From: JAQUVS01 sp964389735
Lineage (GTDB): Bacteria > Bacillota_I > Bacilli_A > RF39 > UBA660
Direction of reading: 5' to 3'
NCBI GenBank assembly: GCA_964389735.1
Contig: CAYMEJ010000005.1
Span: forward strand, 1 to 36,242
DNA length: 36,242 bases
Position numbers and translations under genes: made by a program. The notes beneath the pieces were generated by a model. That model was not told the DNA's origin. It made no database searches and worked only from the letters and a program-made list of their open reading frames with translations. Positions 1 to 8,342 of the stretch are shown piece after piece. The stretch's first letter is position 1; each line of letters starts with the position of its first letter.

Positions 1-996
1 TGCAGCAACAAACCGTGCTGATGTATTAGATCCAGCATTACTTCGTCCAGGAAGATTTGATAGACAAGTAACAGTTAATTTACCAGATATTAAGGGTAGA
101 GAAGAAATATTAAAAGTTCATGCTAGAAACAAAATTTTGGGCGATGGTGTTACATTAGCTAATTTAGCAAAAAGAACTCCAGGATTTAGTGGTGCAGATT
201 TAGAGAACTTATTAAATGAAGCTGCATTATTAGCTGTTAGAAGAAATAAAGATTTTATTACAATGAGTGAAGTAGATGAGGCAACAGATAGAGTTTTAAT
301 GGGACCTGCTAAAAAATCTAAGAAATATACAGATGCTGAAAGAAAAATGGTGTCATACCATGAAGCAGGGCATGTTGTTTTAGGATTAAAATTAAATAGT
401 GCTAATGATGTACAAAAAGTTACTATTATTCCTAGAAGCTATGCTGGTGGATATGCTATGATGGTTCCAAAAGAAGAAAAATATACTTCAACTAAAACTG
501 ATTTATTAGAAGAAATAATTGGTTTATTAGGTGGACGTGTTTCTGAAGAAATAACATTTGGTGAAATAACAACTGGTGNNNNNNNNNNATGGTTACTGAA
601 TATGGTATGAGTGAATTAGGACCAGTTCAATTAGAACAACAAGAAGGTGGAGTATTCTTAGGTAGAGACTATAATAAGAGTAGAAATTTCTCTAATGAAA
701 TAGCACATGAAATAGATTTACAAGTTCGTAAAATTATTGATGAATGTTACAAAAAAGCAACTGAAGTTTTGAAAAAGGAAAAAGGAACTCTTAAATTAGT
801 AGCAGATGCTTTATTAGAATATGAAACATTAACAAAAGAACAAATTGAGTATTTAGTAGAGAATGGTGAAATGCCTGAAATTGAAGCTTTATCAGATTTT
901 ACTTTATCTGAATTAAAAACTAAAGCAAAAGAAAAAGGTATTAAAGGTTATTCAAAAATGACTAAAGAGGAATTGATAGAAGAATTAGAAAAATAG
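1..996 (+). CDS. ftsH: FtsH membrane-bound AAA+ zinc metalloprotease, C-terminal part
   Basis: FtsH degrades misassembled membrane proteins and short-lived regulators as a membrane-anchored hexamer. The gene enters from the left edge (reading frame from base 2), so the membrane segments and Walker motifs lie outside. Visible are the end of the AAA+ module, with the AATNR second region of homology and arginine-finger residues in RPGRFDR, then the lid, then the peptidase domain with the zinc motif HEAGH near base 360. A ten-N gap at 579-588 interrupts the peptidase domain just before MVTEYGMS. Comparison with B. subtilis FtsH implies about 41 missing bases, which would restore one continuous frame, so the apparent break is an assembly artefact. 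The last ~35 residues are unusual for FtsH: a Rho_N/SAP-like helix-extended-loop-helix sequence (FTLSELKTKAKEKGIKGYS, then MTKEELIEEL). Identity is very secure; the tail's role is unknown. Confidence 0.96.
579..588. other. Assembly gap (10 N) inside ftsH
   Basis: Ten N of nominal length. The left side ends at TTG plus the first base of an Ala codon, and the right side resumes at MVTEYGMS. In B. subtilis FtsH 13 residues separate these points, so the real gap is about 41 nt. That figure also reconciles the two reading frames. Confidence 0.9.
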
Positions 997-1019
997 ACAC
1001 ATTATGTGTCTTTTTCTTT
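995..1019 (+). terminator. Intrinsic terminator of ftsH
   Basis: Perfect 7-bp stem AGACACA / TGTGTCT with a 3-nt loop, followed by TTTTTCTTTT. The left arm starts inside the TAG stop codon (994-996). Confidence 0.85.
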
Positions 1020-1036
1020 TAAATTAGAGGTTATTA

Positions 1037-1045
1037 TGATATAAT
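1037..1045 (+). promoter_or_regulatory. Extended -10 promoter for dusB-RDD-lysS
   Basis: TGATATAAT is a consensus TATAAT with the TGn extension. There is only a poor -35 (TTTAAA) 17 nt upstream, as tolerated by extended -10 promoters. It lies 18 nt upstream of the dusB start, just after the ftsH terminator. Confidence 0.6.
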
Positions 1046-1062
1046 CTATTGCAGGTGATTTT

Positions 1063-2046
1063 ATGTGGAAAATAGGTAATGTAGAAATTAAAAATCAAAT
1101 AGTATTAGCACCTATGGCTGGAATTGGTAATTCTAGTTTTAGAAAAATAATAAAAGAAATGGGTTGTGGTCTTATATATGCAGAAATGGTAAGTGATAAG
1201 GCTATATTTTATAGTAATAAAAAGACCCAAGAAATGTTATATATGGAAGAATGCGAAAGACCTATTACACAACAAATATTTGGTAGTGATAAAGAATCGT
1301 TTGTAGAGGCTGCCAAATATGTTGAAGAAAACATGAAACCAGATATTATTGATATAAATATGGGATGTCCTGTTCCAAAGGTGGCAGTAAAGTCTCAAGC
1401 AGGAGCAGCACTTTTAAAAAATCCTGAAAAAGTAAAAGAAATAGTAAGTGAAGTTGTAAAATCTGTTAATGTTCCAGTAACTGTTAAAATTAGAAGTGGT
1501 TGGGATAAGGATAATATTAATGCAGTTACTATTGCGAAAATATGCGAAGAAGCTGGTGCAAAAGCAATTTGTGTCCATCCAAGAACAAGAAGTCAAGGTT
1601 ATAGTGGTAAAGCCGATTGGAATATAATAAAACAAGTGAAAGAAAGCGTTAATATTCCAGTAATAGGTAATGGAGATATTATTGATATTTATTCTGCAAA
1701 AGAAATGCTTGATAGTACTGGTTGTGATGCTATTATGATAGGAAGAGGAGTCCTTGGTAATCCTTGGTTAATAAAAGAAATAGATGAGTTTTTAAATAGA
1801 GGAATAATTATTGATAAACCATCTCCCGTTGAAAGAGTAGAAATGTGCCTTAAACATTTAGATAATTTGGCAGTATTAAAAAATGAAAAACTTGCTGTAT
1901 TGGAAATAAGAAGTCATATAGCTTGGTATTTAAAAGGATTGAAAGATTCTAATGAAATAAAAAATAAAATATTTATTAGTAAGTCATTAACTGATATAAT
2001 AGATATATTAACTAATTATAAATATTTTTTAGAAAAGAGGAACTAA
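1063..2046 (+). CDS. dusB: tRNA-dihydrouridine synthase (DusB family)
   Basis: FMN-dependent reduction of uridine to dihydrouridine in the D-loop of tRNA. The 327-aa length is typical. The TIM-barrel start VLAPMAGIGNSSFR binds flavin, and DINMGCP carries the catalytic Cys near residue 102. The phosphate-binding signatures VIGNGDI and IMIGRG follow, then the Dus helical C-terminal domain. The start at ATG 1063 is preceded by AGGTGAT. It is the first gene of a three-gene operon with the RDD protein (1-nt gap) and lysS. A dusB-lysS association close to ftsH is a standard Firmicutes arrangement, which supports DusB over other Dus paralogues. Confidence 0.93.
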   Translation: MWKIGNVEIKNQIVLAPMAGIGNSSFRKIIKEMGCGLIYAEMVSDKAIFYSNKKTQEMLYMEECERPITQQIFGSDKESFVEAAKYVEENMKPDIIDINMGCPVPKVAVKSQAGAALLKNPEKVKEIVSEVVKSVNVPVTVKIRSGWDKDNINAVTIAKICEEAGAKAICVHPRTRSQGYSGKADWNIIKQVKESVNIPVIGNGDIIDIYSAKEMLDSTGCDAIMIGRGVLGNPWLIKEIDEFLNRGIIIDKPSPVERVEMCLKHLDNLAVLKNEKLAVLEIRSHIAWYLKGLKDSNEIKNKIFISKSLTDIIDILTNYKYFLEKRN

Positions 2047-2047
2047 A

Positions 2048-2647
2048 ATGAAAGCATATTTTTTGCCTAGATTTATTGCATATATTATTGATATTATATT
2101 GGTATTTATGGTATCTACATTAATAATGACAGTTATACCAAAAAATAGTAATATTGAACAACTACAAAAGGAAACAAAAGAAATAAATGAAAAATTTACA
2201 AATAAGGAGATAACACAAAAACAATATATTGAACGAGCTAAAACACTTACATATGATTATCAATATGCGAATGTTCCATATTCAATAGTAGATATTGTTA
2301 TATCAATACTTTACTTTGTAATATTTCAGTTCTATAATAAAGGACAAACTTTTGGAAAGAAACTTATGAAGGTTAGAATGGTTTCTTCTGATGAAAGTGC
2401 ACTAACTATGAATCAATTAATAGTTAGAGCATTAGTATTACAATCAATATTAATAAATATTGCTTTAATTGGTGCGGTTCTATTTATGAAAAAATATTAT
2501 TATTATACATATTTATCATTAACTTTATTACAATCAGCAATAATATTAGTATCAGTTGGTATGGTATTATTTAGAAACGATGGTAGGGGTATACATGATA
2601 TGATTGCTAAAACTAAAGTAATTATGATAGAAGGAGAGAGTAAGTAA
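2048..2647 (+). CDS. RDD family membrane protein
   Basis: A 199-aa integral membrane protein with about four hydrophobic segments (roughly residues 8-28, 80-97, 137-155 and 162-182). Segment 1 carries the family's Arg and Asp pattern (PRFIAYIIDI), and the GQTFGKKLMKVR motif after segment 2 is characteristic of RDD domains. The final segment is followed by GRGIHDMIAKTKVI, also typical of RDD. The loop between segments 1 and 2 is long and charged. RDD proteins have no single agreed function; some have been linked to ion exchange or export. It lies between dusB and lysS with 1-nt gaps on both sides, so it is co-transcribed with two tRNA-related genes, but nothing in its sequence suggests a tRNA role. 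Confidence 0.82.
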   Translation: MKAYFLPRFIAYIIDIILVFMVSTLIMTVIPKNSNIEQLQKETKEINEKFTNKEITQKQYIERAKTLTYDYQYANVPYSIVDIVISILYFVIFQFYNKGQTFGKKLMKVRMVSSDESALTMNQLIVRALVLQSILINIALIGAVLFMKKYYYYTYLSLTLLQSAIILVSVGMVLFRNDGRGIHDMIAKTKVIMIEGESK

Positions 2648-2648
2648 G

Positions 2649-4073
2649 ATGAGAGAATTAACAGAACAAGAAGTAGTTAGAAGAGAAAAACTAGAAAAAA
2701 TTAAAGAATTAGGTTTGGATCCATTTGGACAAAGATTTGATAGAACAGATTTTGCAATGGATGTTAAAGAAAAATATAAAGATGTTGAACACGATGCATT
2801 TGAAGAACTAAATGCAAATGTAACAGTAGCTGGTAGAATAATGTTTATTAGAAAGATGGGTAAAGCATCATTTTTCTCAATAAAAGATAAAACTGGAAAT
2901 ATTCAAGTTTATATTTCTATAAATGATATTGGAGAAGAAGCATATGCTTTATTTAAAAGTGCAGATATTGGTGATATTGTAGGTGTAAGTGGTAGAGTTA
3001 TGAAAACTCAAACTGGTGAAATAACAATAAAATGTTTGAAATATACACATTTAGTTAAAGCATTAAAACCACTACCTGAAAAATTTCATGGATTAACTGA
3101 TATAGAAGAAAGATATAGAAGAAGATATGTNNNNNNNNNNAATTTTATGGATAACCAAGGTTTTATTGAAGTAGAAACTCCAATTCTTACTACTTTATTA
3201 ACTGGTGCTTCTGCTAGACCTTTTATTACACATCATAATACTCAAGATCTTGATATGTATTTAAGAATAGCATTAGAATTACCATTAAAAAGATTATTAG
3301 TAGGTGGTATGGAAGCTGTTTATGAAATAGGAAGAGTATTTAGAAATGAAGGTATGGATCCTAAACATAATCCAGAATTTACTTTGATGGAAGCATATTT
3401 AGCATATTCTGATTTAGAAGGTATGATGAATTTAACTGAAAATATGTTTCAATCAATTGCAACTAATGTGTTTGGTAAAATGAAATATAATTGGTGTGGT
3501 AACGAAATAAATATTGAGGGTCCTTGGAAGAGAATATCTATGGTAGATGCTATTAAAGAGCAAACTGGTATAGATTTTAAAAAGGAAATGACTGTTGAAG
3601 AAGCATTAAAATTAGCTGAAGAACATCATATTGAAGTTCAAGAACATGAGAAGACTGTTGGACATATAACTAATTTATTCTTTGAAAAATATGTTGAAGA
3701 AACTTTAATACAACCTACATTCTTATATGGCCATCCAATTGAAATATCTCCTTTAACTAAAAAGAATCCTGAAGATCCTAGATTTGTAGATAGATTTGAA
3801 TTGTTTATAGGAGGTAAGGAATTTGCTAATGCCTATACAGAATTAAATGATCCAATTGATCAATTAGAAAGATTTGAAGATCAATTAAAGGAACGTGATT
3901 TAGGAAATGATGAGGCAAATGATATAGATATGGATTTTATAGAAGCTTTAGAATATGGAATGCCTCCAGCTGGTGGTATTGGTTATGGAATTGATAGATT
4001 ATGTATGTTATTTACGGAACAAGAAACAATTAGAGAAGTTATTCTTTTCCCAACAATGAAAAGTAAGAAATAA
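2649..4073 (+). CDS. lysS: Lysyl-tRNA synthetase, class II
   Basis: Attaches lysine to tRNA-Lys in the cytoplasm. The order is an N-terminal OB-fold anticodon-binding domain (around residues 55-145, with GRIMFIRKMGKASFFSI), then the class II catalytic core. Motif 2 is FRNEGMDPKHNPEFT and motif 3 is GGIGYGIDRL near the C-terminus. Motif 1 is partly lost in a ten-N gap at 3131-3140. The protein flanks align with B. subtilis LysS at YRRRY and NFMDNQGF and imply about 70 missing bases, so the true protein is about 494 aa, the normal family size. The gap happens to preserve the frame. Third gene of the dusB operon, 1 nt after the RDD gene, and it ends in its own terminator. Confidence 0.96.
   Translation: MRELTEQEVVRREKLEKIKELGLDPFGQRFDRTDFAMDVKEKYKDVEHDAFEELNANVTVAGRIMFIRKMGKASFFSIKDKTGNIQVYISINDIGEEAYALFKSADIGDIVGVSGRVMKTQTGEITIKCLKYTHLVKALKPLPEKFHGLTDIEERYRRRYXXXXNFMDNQGFIEVETPILTTLLTGASARPFITHHNTQDLDMYLRIALELPLKRLLVGGMEAVYEIGRVFRNEGMDPKHNPEFTLMEAYLAYSDLEGMMNLTENMFQSIATNVFGKMKYNWCGNEINIEGPWKRISMVDAIKEQTGIDFKKEMTVEEALKLAEEHHIEVQEHEKTVGHITNLFFEKYVEETLIQPTFLYGHPIEISPLTKKNPEDPRFVDRFELFIGGKEFANAYTELNDPIDQLERFEDQLKERDLGNDEANDIDMDFIEALEYGMPPAGGIGYGIDRLCMLFTEQETIREVILFPTMKSKK
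3131..3140. other. Assembly gap (10 N) inside lysS
   Basis: Ten N of nominal length between YRRRY(V) and NFMDNQGF. Family comparison suggests about 23 residues, or roughly 70 nt, are absent, including part of class II motif 1. Confidence 0.85.
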
Positions 4074-4097
4074 TAGAAATATTATTTCTTTTTATTT
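4065..4097 (+). terminator. Intrinsic terminator of lysS
   Basis: Perfect 10-bp stem AAGAAATAAT / ATTATTTCTT with a 6-nt loop, followed by TTTATTT. The left arm encodes the last two lysine codons and contains the TAA stop. Confidence 0.85.
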
Positions 4098-4121
4098 CAC
4101 TAAAATTTTATATAAATATGT

Positions 4122-4150
4122 TTGTTTTTTATTGGAAATAATTGTATAAT
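4122..4150 (+). promoter_or_regulatory. Sigma-A promoter of the transporter gene
   Basis: TTGTTT (4122-4127), a 17-nt spacer, then TATAAT (4145-4150), 18 nt upstream of the ATG at 4169. Confidence 0.7.
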
Positions 4151-4168
4151 TATTATGGGAGGTTTAAT

Positions 4169-5593
4169 ATGAAAAAACATAATATTTTAAAAGTTGTTTT
4201 AATTTCAGTTTTAGTTTTGTTTTTATGTACTTGGTTATTTCCTAGTTATACATTAAGTTCAACAGAATTAACTGAAGGTGCAAGAACTCAAATGGGAATA
4301 TTTGATTTATTTGCATATCCAACATTAACACTTACATATTTTGGTTACATATTTGTTTATGTATTATTAGTAGGTGCATTCTATGGTGTTGCTAACAAAA
4401 TACCAGCTTATAGAAAACTTTTAGATAAAATCGTAAAGGGTTATTCTAATAAAGAATGGTTATTTTTAGCAATATCAACAGTTTTAATAGCTGTAATTAC
4501 TTCAGTTACAGGAATGTCATTTGGAATAGTATTCTTATTCCCACTTATTATTTCTATAGTATTACTAATGGGATATAATAAATTAGTGGCTGCTACTGTA
4601 ACAGTCGGTGCAAGTGCAGTTGGTATGATAGGTACTACAATTGGTGAACAAGCAGTAGCATCAATTAATAATGCTTTATCATCAACAGTAACAATTACTA
4701 CTACAACAGAGATGATTACAAAAATAGCTTTATTAGTAATTTCTTTAATAATATTAGTATTTAATTTATTAAGATATGCTAAAAAAACAAAAGGGAAAAT
4801 GGATAATGAAGATTCAGAATTTGTACCTGAAAAGGTAAAAGCTACTGAAGTAAAATCTTCTAGTTTTGTTCCATTCATAGTTATTTTTGATTTAGTTGTA
4901 TTGATTATGATTATGTCATTGATACCTTGGGAATCAGTATTTAAACTAGATATTTTCTCAACTGCATTAAAATCTATTCAAGATTTTAATATTTCTGATT
5001 TTACTATATTTAGTAAAATATTAGGAACAGTTAATGCATTTGGTAGTTGGTCAATGAGTGGTGAAGTATTAACACTACTTGCTGTATTTACAATTGTATT
5101 AGGATTATTCTATAAAGTTAAAATTAATGACTTTATTGACAATGCTTTAGCAGGAATGAAAAAAGCTTTATTCCCAGCTGCTATGATGGTATTGGTATAT
5201 ACTTGTTTGATAATTGTAACATTCCATCCATTCCAATTATTATTTAGTAAATTACTACTTGGATTAACAGATGGATTAAATGTAGTTACAATGACTGCAG
5301 TTGCTTTTATTTCTAGTATATTTAATGTAGATGTTTCTTATGCAGCTACAAGTACTTTACCTTATGTAGCCACTGTTATTACTGATACAAATATGTATTC
5401 ATTAATAGCTGTTATATTCCAATCAGTATTTGGTTTAGCAGTATTAGTAGCTCCAACAAGTGTAATATTACTAGGAACATTGTCATATTTACATATTCCA
5501 TATGGACAATGGTTAAAGCATATTTGGAAATTATTCTTACAATTACTTGCATTACTATTAGTAGTTTTCATAATTGTATTAATAACACTTTAA
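4169..5593 (+). CDS. Multi-pass membrane transporter, YfcC/DcuC-like (ion transporter superfamily)
   Basis: A 474-aa polytopic membrane protein with roughly a dozen hydrophobic segments, a polar cytoplasmic stretch (residues ~205-235) and internal Thr/Ser/Gly-rich loops. The C-terminal PTSVILLGTLSYLHIPYGQWLK followed by a last hydrophobic helix resembles the end of YfcC/DcuC-type anion or amino-acid carriers. The substrate cannot be read from the sequence. I chose ATG 4169 because GGGAGGT lies 5 nt upstream; the in-frame TTG at 4142 falls inside the promoter spacer. It is a single-gene transcript with its own promoter and terminator. The membrane-transporter call is firm; the family is moderate. 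Confidence 0.7.
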   Translation: MKKHNILKVVLISVLVLFLCTWLFPSYTLSSTELTEGARTQMGIFDLFAYPTLTLTYFGYIFVYVLLVGAFYGVANKIPAYRKLLDKIVKGYSNKEWLFLAISTVLIAVITSVTGMSFGIVFLFPLIISIVLLMGYNKLVAATVTVGASAVGMIGTTIGEQAVASINNALSSTVTITTTTEMITKIALLVISLIILVFNLLRYAKKTKGKMDNEDSEFVPEKVKATEVKSSSFVPFIVIFDLVVLIMIMSLIPWESVFKLDIFSTALKSIQDFNISDFTIFSKILGTVNAFGSWSMSGEVLTLLAVFTIVLGLFYKVKINDFIDNALAGMKKALFPAAMMVLVYTCLIIVTFHPFQLLFSKLLLGLTDGLNVVTMTAVAFISSIFNVDVSYAATSTLPYVATVITDTNMYSLIAVIFQSVFGLAVLVAPTSVILLGTLSYLHIPYGQWLKHIWKLFLQLLALLLVVFIIVLITL

Positions 5594-5597
5594 TAAT

Positions 5598-5623
5598 AAA
5601 GAGCTTCGGCTCTTTTTTGTTTT
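5598..5623 (+). terminator. Intrinsic terminator with UUCG tetraloop
   Basis: AAAGAGC-TTCG-GCTCTTT stem-loop with a stable UUCG tetraloop, followed by a T tract. Four nt after the transporter stop. Confidence 0.92.
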
Positions 5624-5663
5624 TCTAAAATATGATAATATAGTCATATAAGGAGTAATTAGT

Positions 5664-6389
5664 ATGGCAATGTGGAGTCCTTGGAGGGGTTGTAAAAGGT
5701 GTAGTGAAGGCTGTAAATTTTGTTATATACATAAAGGTGATTTTAAAAGAAATGTAGATACAAGTAAAATAGTAAGGACTGATAATTTTTATAAACCTAT
5801 TGAAAAATGTAAGAATGGTAATTATAAAATGAGATCTAAATTAGTATATCTTTGTTTCTCTACTGATTTTTTAATTGAAGAGGCAGATGAATGGCGAGAT
5901 GAATGTTTTCAAATGATAAAGGAAAGATCTGATTTGAATTTTTTGTTTTTAACTAAAAGAATAGATCGATTTATGAATTGTATTCCTGATGATTGGAATG
6001 ATGGATATGATAATGTAATAGTTTGCTGTACAATAGAAAATCAAAAAAATGCTGATTATAAGTTATCAATATTTAAAAATCTTCCTATTAAGCATAAATG
6101 TATTACTGCTCAACCATTAATAGAAAATATAGATATTGAGAAGTATTTAGATGACATCGAATTAGTAGTAGTTGGTGGTGAATCGGATTATAATGCTAGA
6201 CCACTTAACTATGATTGGGTATTGAATATTAGAGAACAATGTAAAAGAAAAGATGTTGATTTTGAATTTAGACAATGCGGTACTCATTTTATTAAGGATG
6301 GTAAACAATATACGTTAGAAACAAGGGAATTAATGAAACAGGCAAAATTAGCTAATATTAATATAAAAAATAAGGATTTAATTTATTAG
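5664..6389 (+). CDS. DUF5131 / phage Gp37-Gp68-type radical-SAM-like protein
   Basis: A 241-aa cytoplasmic protein. C13-x3-C17-x2-C20-Y in the N-terminus (after MWSPWRGC) matches a radical SAM [4Fe-4S] motif. Other family features are SPWRGCKRCSEGC, LFLTKR, VVVGGES and the C-terminal QCGTHFIKDG. This family is widespread in phages and bacterial accessory regions, and its reaction is not established. It starts an apparent three-gene operon with the HD hydrolase (9 nt later) and the YoaP-like acetyltransferase. RBS AAGGAG precedes the start. Family recognition is good; function is unknown. Confidence 0.85.
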   Translation: MAMWSPWRGCKRCSEGCKFCYIHKGDFKRNVDTSKIVRTDNFYKPIEKCKNGNYKMRSKLVYLCFSTDFLIEEADEWRDECFQMIKERSDLNFLFLTKRIDRFMNCIPDDWNDGYDNVIVCCTIENQKNADYKLSIFKNLPIKHKCITAQPLIENIDIEKYLDDIELVVVGGESDYNARPLNYDWVLNIREQCKRKDVDFEFRQCGTHFIKDGKQYTLETRELMKQAKLANINIKNKDLIY

Positions 6390-6398
6390 GGTGGTAGT

Positions 6399-6979
6399 AT
6401 GAAGTTAACGAGTGAAATGGTTTTAGATAAATTGGAACATTTAAAGGGAAAAACAAATGATGATGGATGGATATATCATTCGATTTGTGTGGGGAATACA
6501 GCATATGTTATTGCAGAAGCTTTGAAATTAGATAGTGAAAAGGCTAAAACTCTTGGCTATGTTCATGATATTGGTAAGGGTGTTGACCTTTTACTGAACA
6601 TATAATGAATGGTTATAAGTATTTAAAAGAACAAGGATATGATGATGAGTATTGTAATGTTTGTTTGACTCATTCATATTTAAATAATGATTATTTATGT
6701 ACATCAGGAAGAATTCCTGAAGACATTCCTTTTAGGACAGAATTTATTAAAAATCACGAATATACTATATATGAAAAAATAATTAATTTATGTGATCTTA
6801 TGTGTACTAGATGTATAAACACAATGGATAAAAGACTTATTGATATTATTATTCGTCGAGGTGTTACAGTTAATACTCAATATCATACAAGAGAAGCATA
6901 TAAATTAAAAAAATTTTTTGATGATTTATTAGGGTATAATTTATACGATTTATTTCCTGAAATAAGGAAAAATTTATAG
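6399..6979 (+). pseudogene. HD-domain phosphohydrolase, split by a frameshift
   Basis: Two overlapping frames together make one ~193-aa HD protein. The first (6399-6605) carries the N-terminal His (YHSICVGN) and the HD pair (YVHDIGKG), then ends in an out-of-frame LLLNI and TAA. The second frame is open from 6587, immediately after a TGA, reads PFTEHIMNGYKYL and continues to 6979 with THSYLNND and a normal C-terminal helical region. One missing base near 6585-6587 explains everything: the reading GV-x-PFTEH would be restored. The metal-binding His in TEH lies just past the break, so the first fragment alone should be inactive. HD proteins of this size usually hydrolyse nucleotides or phosphate esters; the substrate is unknown. 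A draft-assembly indel is as likely as a real mutation. Confidence 0.8.
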
Positions 6980-6987
6980 GAGGATTT

Positions 6988-7728
6988 ATGAAAGAATATA
7001 TTAATTTAACTTTAGAAAATTTAGATGATGAGCACCTTTGTTGTGCAATCGCAGATAAAAAACACCAAAATGGTGTAAATGCAAAAAGAGAATGGTTAAG
7101 AGAAAGAATACCAGAGGGACATGTATTTAGAAAATTGAATGCCCAAGGGAAAATATTTATTGAATTTTCTCCACTTGATACTGCTTGGACTCCAGTAAGC
7201 GGTAATAATTTTATGTATATTTATTGTTTATGGGTAGCAGGTAGTTATAAAAGTAATGGATATGGAAAAGATTTATTGGAGTATGCAATTAATGAAGCAA
7301 AAAAACAAGGTATGAATGGAATTTGTACAATTTCTTCGAAAAAGAAAAAACCATTCCTATCAGAAAAACCATTTTTTCTAAAATATGGATTTGAAGTTGT
7401 AGATACAGTTGGTGATTTTGAATTATTGTCATTAAATTTTAATAAAGAAAAACCACAATTTAATGATAATGTTAAAAAAATGGAAATTGATAGTAAAGAT
7501 TTTACTATTTATTATAGTTCACAATGTCCATATACTGCTAATAGTATCAGTGAATTAGGTGATTATTGTAAGGAAAATAACATTCCTATTAATTTAGTAA
7601 AAATAGATAGTTTAGAAAAAGCAAAGCAAGTTCCTTGTATATTTAATAATTGGGCAAACTTTAAAGATGGTAAGTTTATTTCAAATACTTTATTAAATAC
7701 TAATTCATTTCTTAAATTAATATCTTGA
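6988..7728 (+). CDS. YoaP-like GNAT N-acetyltransferase with thioredoxin-like C-terminal domain
   Basis: A 246-aa protein close in size to B. subtilis YoaP. The N-terminal GNAT fold (~1-150) includes the acetyl-CoA loop region VAGSYKSNGYGKDLL and FFLKYGFEVVDTVG. The C-terminal part (~170-246) begins with a beta strand and a C-P-Y-T motif (YYSSQCPYTANS), and is small and thioredoxin-like, as in the YoaP C-terminal family. The acceptor substrate is not known. RBS AGGAGG is 5 nt upstream. It is the last gene of the DUF5131-HD-YoaP operon; no convincing hairpin follows it. Confidence 0.82.
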   Translation: MKEYINLTLENLDDEHLCCAIADKKHQNGVNAKREWLRERIPEGHVFRKLNAQGKIFIEFSPLDTAWTPVSGNNFMYIYCLWVAGSYKSNGYGKDLLEYAINEAKKQGMNGICTISSKKKKPFLSEKPFFLKYGFEVVDTVGDFELLSLNFNKEKPQFNDNVKKMEIDSKDFTIYYSSQCPYTANSISELGDYCKENNIPINLVKIDSLEKAKQVPCIFNNWANFKDGKFISNTLLNTNSFLKLIS

Positions 7729-7778
7729 TTTAAAAGAAAATTATGGTATTATAATACTACAAGAAAAGAGGAAGAATA

Positions 7779-8342
7779 ATGCTTAAAAACGATATTGGAA
7801 AATTCTATGATGTAGAATCTGATTTAAAACTAGAAAATTTTGTAGAATTATTTTTAGCAATGCTTGCTAAAAAAAGTGATTATATATATTTTGATGAGCC
7901 AGATAAAAAAGTAGCTGTTTTATCGCCAAATTATAAGAAAATAATAGAAGAAATTATGTTTACTTCAAATGGTTGGGGAATAAAATTTTCTAAATTAATA
8001 AATATTAGTAGATATTATGAGGAACAATTATATTGGGAAAATGATTTAGGTGAAGGAATAAAAACTTATTTGAATAGAAATAACAAAAAATATGAATATA
8101 ATTTTGATAGTGATAATTTAATTATCAATTTTTCTACACCTGAAATAGAAAAGATATTAAGTAAATATGATGAAGAAGTTAAAGATAATATGGAACATTT
8201 TGTTAATTTAGTTAAGGCAGATTCAATTCATTATAATCATTCTAATGATGTTTCATTAAAAGAATCAAAAAGACATGCAGAAAGAGTATATATTAGAACT
8301 AGTCAATCTACTTTTTGTAAGGATTGGAAGGTCGAAGATTAA
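7779..8342 (+). CDS. Hypothetical protein, 187 aa
   Basis: I do not recognise this protein. It is soluble, rich in Lys, Glu, Asn and aromatic residues, with no signal peptide, membrane segment or cysteine cluster. The N-terminal half looks mixed alpha/beta and the C-terminal third helical, ending in a basic stretch. The start is preceded by AGAGGAAG. Its TAA overlaps the ATG of the M29 aminopeptidase by one base (TAATG), so the two are translationally coupled and probably functionally linked. A weak TATAAT lies at about 7750. Confidence 0.7.
   Translation: MLKNDIGKFYDVESDLKLENFVELFLAMLAKKSDYIYFDEPDKKVAVLSPNYKKIIEEIMFTSNGWGIKFSKLINISRYYEEQLYWENDLGEGIKTYLNRNNKKYEYNFDSDNLIINFSTPEIEKILSKYDEEVKDNMEHFVNLVKADSIHYNHSNDVSLKESKRHAERVYIRTSQSTFCKDWKVED

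Noticed and set aside
6582..6605. Programmed -1 ribosomal frameshift in the HD gene
   Set aside because: The local sequence has a T run but no canonical X-XXY-YYZ heptamer and no clear stimulatory structure; a single-base indel is simpler.
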